Origin: Alistipes sp.
GTDB taxonomy: Bacteria > Bacteroidota > Bacteroidia > Bacteroidales > Rikenellaceae
Assembly (NCBI GenBank): GCA_020026415.1
Contig: JAHHQL010000002.1
Span: 62,001 to 126,000, forward strand
Direction: 5' to 3'
DNA: 64,000 bases
This document shows, one piece after another, positions 28,847-37,790 of the stretch. How positions within the stretch are numbered: position 1 is the first letter of the stretch; each line of letters begins with the position of its first letter. The translations under genes were made by a program, and so were the position numbers. Under the pieces are notes generated by a model. The model ran no database searches and was not told where the DNA came from. It worked only from the letters and a program-made list of their open reading frames with translations.

Positions 28847-30019
28847 ATGGAGAACCAGATGCGAGAGAATTATACAGATAAACGGTTGCTGATCCCCGTG
28901 TTGCTGGGGTTTTTCGTGTCGGGCTATTCGGACATTGTGGCTCCGCTCACAGGCAATATCATCGTCAAGGCGTTTGCCGGCAATGCCGATGCGTTGGAGC
29001 GTATCAGTTTCCTGCCGTCGATGGCTTTCCTGTGGTTTCTGTTCCTTGCCGTCCCCATTGCGGCGTTCATGAATCGTCGCGGTCGCAAGATTGCCGCCCA
29101 AATCGGATTCGCGGCTTCGTTTTCAGGTCTTATGATCGCTTTCCGGGCGGCGGGCGAAAACTCTTTGACGGGCTATTTTGCGGGATTCGGTCTTCTGGGC
29201 TTGGGCAATACCTTTGTACAGATGGCCGTGAATCCGTTGCTCGCGACGATCGTTCCGCAAAACCGCATGACAAGTTATCTGACCGTGGGGCAGATCTGGC
29301 GAAATGTGTCGCTTTTGTTGGTCGGCCCTCTGGCACTCGGATGTGCCGTATGGCTGGGCGAGTGGCAATGGGCACTCGTTGCATACGCGCTGGTGACCGT
29401 CGTGGGGTGGGTGTGGCTGTTGCGCATTACGTTCCCCGAAGTGGAACGGCATGGAAAAACGGCGGGAGCGGCCGACTGCGTGCGTCTGTTGGGCAATCGC
29501 ACGGTGCTGATTTCGGCACTCGGCATCGGTTCGTTTATCATGGCCGATGTGGGAATCAACTTCGTGAGCGGTCAGCTTATCGGAACGTCCTCGTCGATCC
29601 TCGGTTCGACGGGATTCTATATTTCGAGAATTATCGGAACGGTGATCGGATATTTCCTCCTGAGGAGAATTTCCGACGTGAAATATCTGCGCTGGAACAT
29701 GGCCGCAGCATTCGTCCTTTGCTTTGCGATGCTCTTCATGCAACAGCAGTCGTTGCTCTATCCGGCGATGGGATTGATGGGATTCCTCATCTCGTGCGTC
29801 TTCGCCACGTTCTTTGCCGCCGCCACCAAGGCGGTCGCGGAGCGTGACGGAAACGGCGTGGCGGGTCTTATGATCCTCTCGATCTCGGCGGGTGCCGTGG
29901 CCTGCCCCGTGTGCGGGTGGCTGATCGGTGCGCTGGGCGATACGTCGATGGGGCTTCTGCTGCCGCTGGCTGCTGTCGGATACATGTTCTGGGCATCGTG
30001 GAAACTGAATGTCGAATAA
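28847..30019 (+). CDS. MFS transporter, FucP-like
   Basis: A 390-residue inner-membrane protein with about 12 hydrophobic segments. The N-terminal part (RLLIPVLLGFFVSGYSDIVAP) and the MNRRGRKIAAQIGF loop after helix 2 (the MFS D/R-x-x-G-R/K-R/K motif) support the family. It resembles the fucose/glucose proton symporter branch found in Bacteroidetes, but the substrate is not certain. The ATG at 28859 is an alternative start. It leads a tight cluster with the barrel protein and phoH, with gaps of 15 and 3 bases. Confidence 0.8.
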   Translation: MENQMRENYTDKRLLIPVLLGFFVSGYSDIVAPLTGNIIVKAFAGNADALERISFLPSMAFLWFLFLAVPIAAFMNRRGRKIAAQIGFAASFSGLMIAFRAAGENSLTGYFAGFGLLGLGNTFVQMAVNPLLATIVPQNRMTSYLTVGQIWRNVSLLLVGPLALGCAVWLGEWQWALVAYALVTVVGWVWLLRITFPEVERHGKTAGAADCVRLLGNRTVLISALGIGSFIMADVGINFVSGQLIGTSSSILGSTGFYISRIIGTVIGYFLLRRISDVKYLRWNMAAAFVLCFAMLFMQQQSLLYPAMGLMGFLISCVFATFFAAATKAVAERDGNGVAGLMILSISAGAVACPVCGWLIGALGDTSMGLLLPLAAVGYMFWASWKLNVE

Positions 30020-30034
30020 AAAATTTTGAAACGT

Positions 30035-30670
30035 ATGATGCGTAAAATAATTTTGTCGCTCGTATTGGTATTGTGCCTCGGTGCCGCCGTGGCACAAAAT
30101 TACAATGAACCCTATCGTGAACGTTCGGCGCAACGCCGCGGCCCGCGTGCCCGTGTGGAGTGGGGCGTTCTGGTGGGCTTGAACGTTCCCGATTACTCGA
30201 CCTCGGACGAGTGGGTCGACGTGAAGGACAAACTCGGATGGCAGGTCGGTCTGGCGACTGCCGTCAATTTCGGTGCGTTTGCCATCGAACCGCAAATCAT
30301 CTATGTGCGTCAGGGTATGAACCTTCATGCCGACGGACTGAGTTACCGCGTGAAAACCAATTCGATTGATGTGCCCGTGTTGTTCTCGCTGCGTATGTTG
30401 CGCCCGTTGCGCATCTATGCGGGTTCCGTATTCACGGTGATGAACGACTGCAAGCAGAAGACGGGGGGCGATCTGGTCGATTTCAGCCGTCTGCGTCCGA
30501 CCGTGTCGGGAGCGATCGGTATCGGTGTGGCGATCATGCCGCGCATGGTGGTCGATCTGCGCTACAACGGACAACTTCGCAGCAAGCACAATGTCGTGTT
30601 GCCCGATGGTGGGGTGCTCGACAAGATGCGCATGCACAGTTTCGCGTTTAACTTCATTTATTCTTTTTAG
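30035..30670 (+). CDS. Outer-membrane beta-barrel protein, PorT/OMP_b-brl type
   Basis: A protein of 211 residues from the ATG at 30035, with a signal peptide ending AAVAQ (about residue 21). The Arg-rich linker RERSAQRRGPRARVEW is followed by alternating strands: GVLVGLNVP, WQVGLATAVNFGAFAIEPQIIYVRQG, VPVLFSLRM, LRIYAGSVF, and a C-terminal Phe (FNFIYSF) used for Bam insertion. This is the small eight-to-ten-strand barrel common in Bacteroidota. No function can be assigned. A TTG at 30026 could also serve as start. Confidence 0.8.
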   Translation: MMRKIILSLVLVLCLGAAVAQNYNEPYRERSAQRRGPRARVEWGVLVGLNVPDYSTSDEWVDVKDKLGWQVGLATAVNFGAFAIEPQIIYVRQGMNLHADGLSYRVKTNSIDVPVLFSLRMLRPLRIYAGSVFTVMNDCKQKTGGDLVDFSRLRPTVSGAIGIGVAIMPRMVVDLRYNGQLRSKHNVVLPDGGVLDKMRMHSFAFNFIYSF

Positions 30671-30673
30671 TCG

Positions 30674-31705
30674 ATGGAGTCGGAATACGTAGAACGGGAA
30701 ATAACGCTTAACGGAGTCGATCCGCGCGAATTGTACGGGGCGCAGAACGTCTGTCTGGATCAGATCAAGGAGATGAACCCTTCGCTGAAGATCGTGGCGC
30801 GCGGGTCGAAACTCAAGGTTCTCGGTTCGGAACGCGAGACGAAACGCTTCGAGGAGCGGCTCAACGGACTGGTCGAATACTACAAGAAATACGGACACAT
30901 CTCGCCCGTGGTGGTAGAGCAGTGCTTTTCGGGTGTGGCGACCGATCGCGAGGAGTTGCTCGACAAGGATGTGATCGTCTATGGCAACAACGGCAACATC
31001 ATTCGCGCCAAAACCGTCAATCAGGAGCGGTTGGTGAAGATGTACGAAAAGAACGACCTGCTGTTTGCCGTGGGGCCTGCGGGTTCGGGTAAGACCTATA
31101 CCGCCATTGCGTTGGCGGTGCGTGCCTTGAAGGAGCGCGAAGTGAAGCGCATCATCCTGACACGTCCTGCGGTGGAGGCGGGCGAGAAACTCGGATTCCT
31201 GCCCGGTGACATGAAGGAGAAACTCGACCCCTATCTGCAACCGCTTTACGATGCGCTCAACGACATGATTCCGCCCGCCAAGTTGGAGAAATTTCTGGAG
31301 GACGGGACGGTGCAGATTGCGCCGCTGGCCTATATGCGCGGACGTACGCTGGGCAATGCCTTTGTGATTCTGGATGAGGCGCAGAACACGACCCTTGCGC
31401 AGATCAAGATGTTCCTGACGCGTATGGGACGCAATTCGCGGTTCATCGTCACGGGCGATGTGACGCAGATCGACTTGCCGAAGAAGTCGGACAGCGGATT
31501 GATGCGCACGATGCAGATCCTGAGGGATGTGAAGGGCATCAGCATGGTCGAGTTCGACAAACGCGACATCATCCGTCACGATCTGGTGAAATTTATCGTC
31601 GATGCCTTCGAGCATGATGCCGAGAAGCACGACCCGAAACAGGAAAAGAAATATAAAGCCCCGTTGATCGATCTGAAAATGCCGATCGACGACGGAGAAG
31701 AATAG
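30674..31705 (+). CDS. phoH: PhoH family ATPase
   Basis: A 343-residue cytoplasmic protein of the PhoH/YbeZ type. Residues 1-60 are a KH-like domain (SLKIVARGSKLKVLG). The ATPase core has Walker A GPAGSGKTYT (134-143), the RPAVEAGEKLGFLPGD motif, Walker B FVILDEAQNTT and VTGDVTQIDL, all typical. The family is linked to RNA processing and ribosome maturation with YbeY. It starts 3 bases after the barrel gene, so it is probably co-transcribed, although ybeY is not adjacent. Confidence 0.93.
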   Translation: MESEYVEREITLNGVDPRELYGAQNVCLDQIKEMNPSLKIVARGSKLKVLGSERETKRFEERLNGLVEYYKKYGHISPVVVEQCFSGVATDREELLDKDVIVYGNNGNIIRAKTVNQERLVKMYEKNDLLFAVGPAGSGKTYTAIALAVRALKEREVKRIILTRPAVEAGEKLGFLPGDMKEKLDPYLQPLYDALNDMIPPAKLEKFLEDGTVQIAPLAYMRGRTLGNAFVILDEAQNTTLAQIKMFLTRMGRNSRFIVTGDVTQIDLPKKSDSGLMRTMQILRDVKGISMVEFDKRDIIRHDLVKFIVDAFEHDAEKHDPKQEKKYKAPLIDLKMPIDDGEE

Positions 31706-31737
31706 CAAAACATTAACAACCATAAATAACTGAGAAA

Positions 31738-33198
31738 ATGGACAGAGATTTAACGAAACTCAATCCCAAACTGGTTTGGAAACATTTCCAAGAGATTACC
31801 CAATGCCCGCGTCCCTCGCACCACGAGGAGATTATCCGCGAGTACATCAAGAAATTTGCCAAGGAGCATAATTTGGAGTGCAAGGAGGATGAAGGACACA
31901 ACGTCTATATGCGCAAGCCCGCAACTCCCGGCATGGAGGATCGTAAGGGCATCATCCTTCAGGCACACTGCGATATGGTTCCTCAGAAGAATGCCGACAA
32001 GGTATTCGACTTCGAGAAGGATCCCATCGAAGCCTACATCGACGGCGAATGGGTTACGGCAAACGGTACGACACTGGGTGCCGACGACGGTATCGGCGTG
32101 GCAGCCATTCTCGCCGTTATGGAGGACGAGACGCTCGTTCACGGCCCAATCGAGGGTCTGTTCACCGCAACCGAAGAGACGGGTATGGACGGTGCATTTG
32201 CCTTGAAGGGAGACCTTCTGAAGGGCGACATCCTGTTGAACCTCGACTCGGAGACCGAGGGTGAGTTGTATGTGGGGTGCGCCGGCGGTTTGGACGGCAA
32301 CATCACGTTCGACTATAAGACCGAGGCAGTCCCCGCAGGTTACAAGGCTGCACGCATCACCGCAAAAGGTATGAAGGGCGGTCACTCCGGTATTCAGATC
32401 ATCTGCCAGCGTGCCAACGCCAACCGTGAGTTGTTCCGTTTCCTGAACGAGTGCCTCATGAAGCGCGATCTGCTGCTCTCGGAGGTTGATGGCGGCGGCC
32501 TTCGCAATGCCATTCCGAGAGAGGCTTGGGCTACGATCCTCGTGAAGGAAGAGGAGTATGCCGCTGTCGAGCAGGAACTCAAGGAGTACGAGCAGACCGT
32601 CATCCGCGAATATGCCGGCATCGAGGATTCGATTTCGATCCGCATGGAGGCTGTCGAGCAGCCCTGCTGCATCATCGAGAAGAAGGTGGCTTGGAATCTG
32701 ATCAAGGCCGTTGTCGGTACGACCAACGGCGTATGGCGTATGTCGATGGCCATGCCGGGGCTGGTACAGACTTCGGTCAATGTCGCCCGTGTCGTTTCCG
32801 ACGGCAAGAGTGTCAAATTGCAGTGTCTGTTGCGCAGTTCGGTCAATTCCGAGAAGATGGCTCTTTCGGAGTCGATCGCTGCCGTATTCGAATTGGCCGG
32901 TGCGAAGGTCGTTTACACAGGTTGCTACAACGGTTGGAACCCCAATATGGAGTCGCCCATCCTGAAGGCCATGACCCTCTCGTATGAGGAGTTGTTCGGC
33001 ATCAAACCCAAAGTTACGGCCATCCACGCAGGTCTGGAGTGCGGTATCATCGGCACAAGTTATCCCAATATGGATATGATTTCGTTCGGCCCGACGATCT
33101 GCTACCCCCACTCGCCCGACGAGAAGGTCGAGATCAAATCGGTCGAGAAGTTCTACAACTTCCTGATTGATACGTTGAAAAACTGCCCGAAGAAGTAA
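31738..33198 (+). CDS. pepD: Aminoacyl-histidine dipeptidase (beta-Ala-His dipeptidase), M20
   Basis: A 486-residue metallopeptidase of the M20C family. Metal and catalytic motifs are QAHCDMVPQK (His, catalytic Asp), LGADDGIGVAA (bridging Asp), ATEETGMDGA (Glu pair), LNLDSE and, near the C-terminus, IHAGLECGI. GMKGGHSG lies in the lid/dimerisation domain. It hydrolyses dipeptides such as carnosine-like Xaa-His in the cytoplasm. The length equals that of E. coli PepD. It lies 32 bases after phoH and is closed by a terminator. Confidence 0.95.
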   Translation: MDRDLTKLNPKLVWKHFQEITQCPRPSHHEEIIREYIKKFAKEHNLECKEDEGHNVYMRKPATPGMEDRKGIILQAHCDMVPQKNADKVFDFEKDPIEAYIDGEWVTANGTTLGADDGIGVAAILAVMEDETLVHGPIEGLFTATEETGMDGAFALKGDLLKGDILLNLDSETEGELYVGCAGGLDGNITFDYKTEAVPAGYKAARITAKGMKGGHSGIQIICQRANANRELFRFLNECLMKRDLLLSEVDGGGLRNAIPREAWATILVKEEEYAAVEQELKEYEQTVIREYAGIEDSISIRMEAVEQPCCIIEKKVAWNLIKAVVGTTNGVWRMSMAMPGLVQTSVNVARVVSDGKSVKLQCLLRSSVNSEKMALSESIAAVFELAGAKVVYTGCYNGWNPNMESPILKAMTLSYEELFGIKPKVTAIHAGLECGIIGTSYPNMDMISFGPTICYPHSPDEKVEIKSVEKFYNFLIDTLKNCPKK

Positions 33199-33222
33199 TT
33201 TTTTGAGGAGTATTTTTTATGG

Positions 33223-33264
33223 AAAACCTGTCGGCGGATTCCAATCTGCCGACAGGTTTTTATT
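33223..33264 (+). terminator. Terminator of pepD
   Basis: A perfect 13-bp stem (AAAACCTGTCGGC and complement) with a 12-base loop, followed by TATTTT. Confidence 0.85.
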
Positions 33265-33310
33265 TTAGGGCGTGTTTCCGACAAATTCGGGAGAATGGAC
33301 GACGGATTCT

Positions 33311-33342
33311 TTCGTGGGATTGGAAAAATCTTGTTACCTTTG
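33311..33342 (+). promoter_or_regulatory. Promoter of the YegS-type kinase gene
   Basis: TTCG (33311-33314) and TACCTTTG (33335-33342), 20 bases apart, 21 bases before the start. Confidence 0.65.
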
Positions 33343-33362
33343 TGATTCAATATTTTAAGCAA

Positions 33363-34358
33363 ATGCAGAACGAACAACACAAATGGTTTGTCATCGTCAA
33401 TCCCACGGCCGGCGGTGGTCGCGGATTGGATGATCTGCCGCAGATCTCGAAATATCTGCGCGATCGGCATATTCTGTGCGAACCTGTCTTTACGGAGCAT
33501 AAGTTCCACGCCACGGAATTGGCCGTGTCGGCCGTCAAGGAGGGCTATCGCCGCATCATCGTGGTGGGCGGGGACGGCACGCTGCACGAGGTCGTAAACG
33601 GCCTTTTTATTCAGCAGGAGGTTGCACCGAGCGAAGTGTTGCTGGCGGTGATCGGTGTCGGTACGGGCAACGACTGGCTGCGTACGTTCGGTATTTCGGG
33701 ACGCTATCAGGATGCCGTCAAGGCCATTGCGGAGGAGTATTCGTTCTTGCAGGATGTCGGCGTGGTGACCTATAACGAGGCACACTATCGGCAGAGCCGT
33801 TATTTTGCGAATGTGGGCGGAGTGGGTTTCGATGCCTTTGTCGTGAAACGTATCGCGCACCTCAAGAAAAAATGTCGGACGAGTCGTTGGCGTTACCTGT
33901 GGTCCACGATCCGTTCGTTCTTCAAATACAAAAATACGGGTATGAAGGTGTGGATTGACGACAAGTTGGTATATAACAATCTCTTGATGTCGATCGCAAT
34001 CGGTATCTGCAAGTACAACGGCGGCGGTATGCAGCAGTTGCCCCACGCGATTGCCGATGACGGCATGCTCGATTTGTCGCTCATCAAACCCGTGCATTTC
34101 TGGCATATCCTCTTCCGTTTCCACTATCTGTTCAACGGTGGTATTTACCGTATCGGGCACATCTTGCAGCAGCGGGGACAGAAAATCCGCATCGAGTCGT
34201 CACCTGAGGTGTCGGTCGAGGTCGATGGCGAGCCGTTGGGCGAAACGCCGTTGGAGTTCACCGTCCTCTCGAAGGCCATCCGTATTGTGGTGGGTGCCGA
34301 TTTCTATCGTGTCGCTCAAGCCAATGGCGACAAGGAGCGCACGGCACACGAGGTCTGA
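33363..34358 (+). CDS. Diacylglycerol kinase-like lipid kinase (YegS/DgkB family)
   Basis: A 331-residue cytoplasmic lipid kinase. The N-terminal NPTAGGGRG, catalytic VVGGDGTLHEVVNG and GTGNDWLRTFG are the DAGK_cat motifs. The C-terminal half has ADDGMLDLSLI and the VEVDGEPLGETPLEF ending of YegS-type enzymes. It phosphorylates a lipid such as diacylglycerol or a sphingoid base; Bacteroidetes make sphingolipids, so either is possible. The frame is open back to 33219, but that start lies inside the pepD terminator, and the promoter at 33311-33342 favours 33363. Confidence 0.92.
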   Translation: MQNEQHKWFVIVNPTAGGGRGLDDLPQISKYLRDRHILCEPVFTEHKFHATELAVSAVKEGYRRIIVVGGDGTLHEVVNGLFIQQEVAPSEVLLAVIGVGTGNDWLRTFGISGRYQDAVKAIAEEYSFLQDVGVVTYNEAHYRQSRYFANVGGVGFDAFVVKRIAHLKKKCRTSRWRYLWSTIRSFFKYKNTGMKVWIDDKLVYNNLLMSIAIGICKYNGGGMQQLPHAIADDGMLDLSLIKPVHFWHILFRFHYLFNGGIYRIGHILQQRGQKIRIESSPEVSVEVDGEPLGETPLEFTVLSKAIRIVVGADFYRVAQANGDKERTAHEV

Positions 34359-34371
34359 AAGATTGCCTGAT

Positions 34372-34420
34372 AAAAAAAACAAAAGAGCCGTTCTTCCTGA
34401 AAGGGAGAACGGCTCTTTTT
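34372..34420. terminator. Bidirectional terminator between the lipid kinase and pflA
   Basis: AAAAGAGCCGTTCTTCC pairs with GGAGAACGGCTCTTTT (15-16 bp), flanked by A and T runs on both sides. Confidence 0.9.
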
Positions 34421-34440
34421 ATGGCGTAGATGGTATAGGA

Positions 34441-35166
34441 TCAGTTCGTGACGACAAACGGGAAATATTCCTTCAGAATGGATTCGGCACGTTCGAGTTG
34501 TTCGCGGGTGTTCTCGCGTACGTCCTTGAGTCGGTATTCCAGACCCATGGCTTCGTACTTGTGAACGCCGAGGCGGTGGTAGGGCAGAAGTTCCAGACGC
34601 TGGATCATTTTATATCCTCCGAAATGCTCGCCCATGGCACGCATATCCTCCTCGAAATCGCTGTAACCGGGTACCAACACATAACGCATCCAGAACGGGT
34701 GGTCGTTTGCTTCGAGCCATGCCGCCGTGCGGAGGGTTTGGGTATTGGGGTGTCCGGTCAAAAGTTTGTGGCGTTCGGGGTTGAACTCCTTGACATCGAG
34801 CAGCACCAGATCGACCAGCCGGAAAAGTTCCTCGACGTCGTCATTCCACAGTGCACCGTTACTGTCCAGACAGGTGTGGATCCCCTCGGCCTTCAGAGCC
34901 TTGATCAGGGGGATCAGTTCGCGTGCCTGTACCGTCGGTTCGCCGCCCGAAAAAGTGACACCGCCCTTCTTGCCGAAGAACGGTTTTTCACTCACGGCCA
35001 TACGGACGATCTCCTCCACCTCGGTCGGTTTGCCGCCTTTGAGTTCGATCGTGTCGGGGTTGGCGCAATAGAGACAGCGGAAGGGACAGCCTTGCAGGAA
35101 AACGACGAGCCGGATACCCGGCCCGTCGATAGTTCCCATACTTTCGTAGGAGTGTACCTTCAGCAT
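34441..35166 (-). CDS. pflA: Pyruvate formate-lyase activating enzyme
   Basis: A 241-residue radical SAM enzyme that installs the glycyl radical on PflB. The 4Fe-4S Cys triad is CPFRCLYC (Cys27, 31, 34). FSGGEPTVQ is the SAM-binding GGE motif, and the N-terminal MGTIDGPGIRLVVFLQG is typical of PFL activases. It follows pflB after a single base, so it is co-transcribed. SAM cleavage gives the 5'-deoxyadenosyl radical. The length is normal. Confidence 0.97.
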   Translation of the reverse strand: MLKVHSYESMGTIDGPGIRLVVFLQGCPFRCLYCANPDTIELKGGKPTEVEEIVRMAVSEKPFFGKKGGVTFSGGEPTVQARELIPLIKALKAEGIHTCLDSNGALWNDDVEELFRLVDLVLLDVKEFNPERHKLLTGHPNTQTLRTAAWLEANDHPFWMRYVLVPGYSDFEEDMRAMGEHFGGYKMIQRLELLPYHRLGVHKYEAMGLEYRLKDVRENTREQLERAESILKEYFPFVVTN

Positions 35167-35167
35167 A

Positions 35168-37393
35168 TTACATTTTCTCGTGGAACGAACGGCTGATTAC
35201 TTCCAACTGATGCTCGCGGCTCAATTTCGTGAAGTTCACGGCATAACCCGATACACGGATCGTCAGTTGCGGATACTTTTCGGGATGCTCCATGGCATCC
35301 TCCAGCATCTCGCGGTTCATGACGTTCACGTTGAGGTGGTGCGCACCCTTCGTGAAGTAACCGTCCATCATCGTTACGAGGTTCTCGACACGCTCCTCAG
35401 GCGTCGGTCCCAACGATTTGGGGATGATCGAGAAGGTGTTGCTGATACCGTCCTGCGAGTCGCGGTAGCGCAGTTTGGCAACCGAACTCAGCGAGGCAAT
35501 GGCACCGCTCTTGTCGCGTCCGTGCATGGGGTTGGCACCCGGTGCGAATGCGACACCCTTGGCACGACCGTCGGGGGTGGCACCCGTCTTCTTGCCGTAC
35601 ATCACGTTCGAGGTGATCGTCAGACACGACAGCGTCGGGCAGGCGTTCTTGTAAACGGGCAATTTCTTCAACTCCTCGGTGAAGTAGTAAACCAGATCTA
35701 CACCCAGCGAATCAACGCGGTCGTCGTTGTTGCCGAAGCAGGGAAATTCGCCCTCGATCTCGAAGTTGTCGGTCAGACCCTCTGCGTTGCGGTGAGCCTT
35801 AACCTTGGCATATTTGATGGCCGACAGCGAGTCGATGGCGATCGACAAACCGGCAACACCGTAGGCGATGTTGATCTTGGGATCGGTGTCGATGAATGCC
35901 ATCATGGCCTTCTCGTAGTAGTACTTGTCGTGCATGTAGTGGATGATGTTCATCGCCTCGTTGTAAACACGGGCGATCTCGGTCAGCACCTTCTTGTAGT
36001 TGGCCATGACCTCCTCGAAATTGAGGACATCACCCTTCAGAACGGGAATATCCTTCACCATAAGCGTACCTGTGTTCTCGCAACGACCGCCGTTGATGGC
36101 CAGCAGCAGTGCCTTTGCAAGGTTGCAACGCGCACCGAAGAACTGGATCTGCTTGCCGATGGCCTGATACGAAACGCAGCAGGCAATACCGTAGTCGTCC
36201 GAACCGCGAACCTCACGCATCAGCGTATCGTTCTCGTACTGGATGGCACTGGTATCCACCGAAACCTTGGCGCAGAAGTTCTTGAAACCATCGGGAAGTT
36301 CGGGACTCCAGAGCACCGTCATGTTGGGTTCGGGCGAAGGGCCGAGGTTGTAGAGCGTTTGCAGGAAACGGAACGAGGTCTTGGTGACCTTCGAGCGACC
36401 GTCGTTGAAACGACCACCCAGCGACTCGGTCACCCAAGTGGGGTCGCCTGCAAAAATATCGTTGTACGACTGCATTCTCAGGTGGCGTACCATGCGCAGT
36501 TTCATGACGAACTGGTCGATCAACTCCTGTGCGAACGTCTCGTCGATATTGTTGTGAGCCAGATCGTACTCGATGTAGATGTCGAGGAACGACGATACGT
36601 TGCCGAGCGACATGGCGGCACCGTCCTGTTCCTTGACGCTGGCCAGATAAGCCATGTAAACCCACTGAACGGCTTCCTGTGCCGTAGTGGCGGGACGGCT
36701 CAGATCCAGACCGTAGTACTCACCCATGGTGCGGATGTCCTTCAGAGCCTTGATCTGCTCGGCAACCTCCTCGCGCAGACGGATGCGGGCATCGGTCATC
36801 GGGCCGAGCAACGTATCCAGATCGTGCTGTTTTGCCTCGATCAGACGGTCGGTACCGTAAAGTGCCAGACGGCGGTAGTCACCGATGACACGACCGCGGG
36901 CGTAGTTGTCGGGAAGACCCGTCAGGAAGCCCAGCGAACGGAACGAACGGATCTCGTGCGTATATACGTCGAATACGCCGTCGTTGTGGGTCTTGCGGTA
37001 GTGGGTGAAGATATCCTTGACTTTGGGATCAACCTCGATACCGTTCTCGTGGCAAGCCTTCTCGACAACCTTGATGCCGCCGAAGGGTTTGATGGCACGA
37101 CGAAGCAGTTCGTCGGTCTGGAGACCTACGATCAGTTCGTGCTCCTTGTCGATGTAACCGGCCTTATGCGAGGTGATCGTCGATACGGTTACGTTGTCCA
37201 ACGAGCGTACGCCGCCGTTGGCACGCTCCTCCTCCAAAGCCTTCAGGCAGATGTCCCAAAGGTGCTTGGTGCGCTCGGTCGGTCCCTGAAGGAACGACGC
37301 ATCGCCCAAGTAGGGGGTGATGTTCTTGCTGACGAAATCACTTACGTTGATTTCGCCGGACCAGAGTCCGTCTATGAATTTGTTTGATTCCAT
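35168..37393 (-). CDS. pflB: Formate acetyltransferase (pyruvate formate-lyase)
   Basis: A 741-residue glycyl-radical enzyme: pyruvate + CoA gives acetyl-CoA + formate. The adjacent active-site cysteines are Cys405-Cys406 in YGIACCVSYQ. The radical glycine is Gly716 in RVSGYAVNF, 25 residues from the end, as in E. coli PflB. GARCNLAKALLLAINGG is also conserved. The C-C pair and RVSGYAVNF separate it from glycerol or choline lyases. It works in anaerobic energy metabolism and is destroyed by oxygen. It is read with pflA from a promoter at 37474-37445. Confidence 0.97.
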   Translation of the reverse strand: MESNKFIDGLWSGEINVSDFVSKNITPYLGDASFLQGPTERTKHLWDICLKALEEERANGGVRSLDNVTVSTITSHKAGYIDKEHELIVGLQTDELLRRAIKPFGGIKVVEKACHENGIEVDPKVKDIFTHYRKTHNDGVFDVYTHEIRSFRSLGFLTGLPDNYARGRVIGDYRRLALYGTDRLIEAKQHDLDTLLGPMTDARIRLREEVAEQIKALKDIRTMGEYYGLDLSRPATTAQEAVQWVYMAYLASVKEQDGAAMSLGNVSSFLDIYIEYDLAHNNIDETFAQELIDQFVMKLRMVRHLRMQSYNDIFAGDPTWVTESLGGRFNDGRSKVTKTSFRFLQTLYNLGPSPEPNMTVLWSPELPDGFKNFCAKVSVDTSAIQYENDTLMREVRGSDDYGIACCVSYQAIGKQIQFFGARCNLAKALLLAINGGRCENTGTLMVKDIPVLKGDVLNFEEVMANYKKVLTEIARVYNEAMNIIHYMHDKYYYEKAMMAFIDTDPKINIAYGVAGLSIAIDSLSAIKYAKVKAHRNAEGLTDNFEIEGEFPCFGNNDDRVDSLGVDLVYYFTEELKKLPVYKNACPTLSCLTITSNVMYGKKTGATPDGRAKGVAFAPGANPMHGRDKSGAIASLSSVAKLRYRDSQDGISNTFSIIPKSLGPTPEERVENLVTMMDGYFTKGAHHLNVNVMNREMLEDAMEHPEKYPQLTIRVSGYAVNFTKLSREHQLEVISRSFHEKM

Positions 37394-37444
37394 ATAATTT
37401 TTGTTTCTGTTAAATAGGTCTGTAAATGTTATTTAAAAGGCCTA

Positions 37445-37474
37445 CAAAAATAATTAATATTTTTTGAATGCAAA
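37445..37474 (-). promoter_or_regulatory. Promoter of pflB-pflA
   Basis: On the minus strand TTTG (37474-37471) and TATTTTTG (37452-37445), 18 bases apart, leaving a leader of about 45 bases. Confidence 0.7.
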
Positions 37475-37721
37475 TTATCATCGGATCTTTCTGCGTGAAA
37501 ATCCCTATTATTGGGTAGGTGTTAGGTTCTTTTTTTTGTAAGGTTTTGGAGAATTTCAGAAAAGGATACCCCTTCGGATCGGAGATATGACAAATGGTTA
37601 GTATGCGTAAAAACAGATTGTTGGGTGTATTGGTAAGAAGTTTTGCTTATAATAAAGCAGGGAAATTTCGGACAAAATGCACTTTTTAGAAAAATGTCGG
37701 ATTTTTTTGTTTAAAAGGGAT

Positions 37722-37752
37722 AAAAAAAGATCCGTTTTTCGAAAAACGGATC
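37722..37752 (-). terminator. Terminator of the flavodiiron gene
   Basis: A perfect 24-base palindrome at 37729-37752 (GATCCGTTTTTC and complement), followed on the minus strand by a T run. Confidence 0.8.
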
Positions 37753-37790
37753 GTCAGAAGAATTTTGGCGTAAAATACGCCGTATAGGGT

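Larger units (their letters stand above)
37394..37790. other. AT-rich intergenic region upstream of pflB
   Basis: A 397-base gap between pflB and the flavodiiron gene. It holds the pfl promoter and the flavodiiron terminator. A smaller hairpin (GGCGTAAAATACGCC, 37767-37781) lies next to that gene's stop. The stretch 37475-37720 is AT-rich with no gene; it could contain regulator sites for pfl, but none is recognised. Confidence 0.6.

Noticed and set aside
29123..31723. 866-codon minus-strand frame opposite the MFS, barrel and phoH genes
   Set aside because: Spans three well-supported genes on the other strand and shows only His/Arg-rich shadow composition.
33219..33362. Upstream extension of the YegS-type kinase frame
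   Set aside because: The earlier start lies within the pepD terminator, and a promoter lies downstream of it at 33311-33342.
35180..37387. 735-codon open frame on the + strand opposite pflB
   Set aside because: Antisense shadow; the minus strand carries the full PflB with both Cys and Gly radical motifs.
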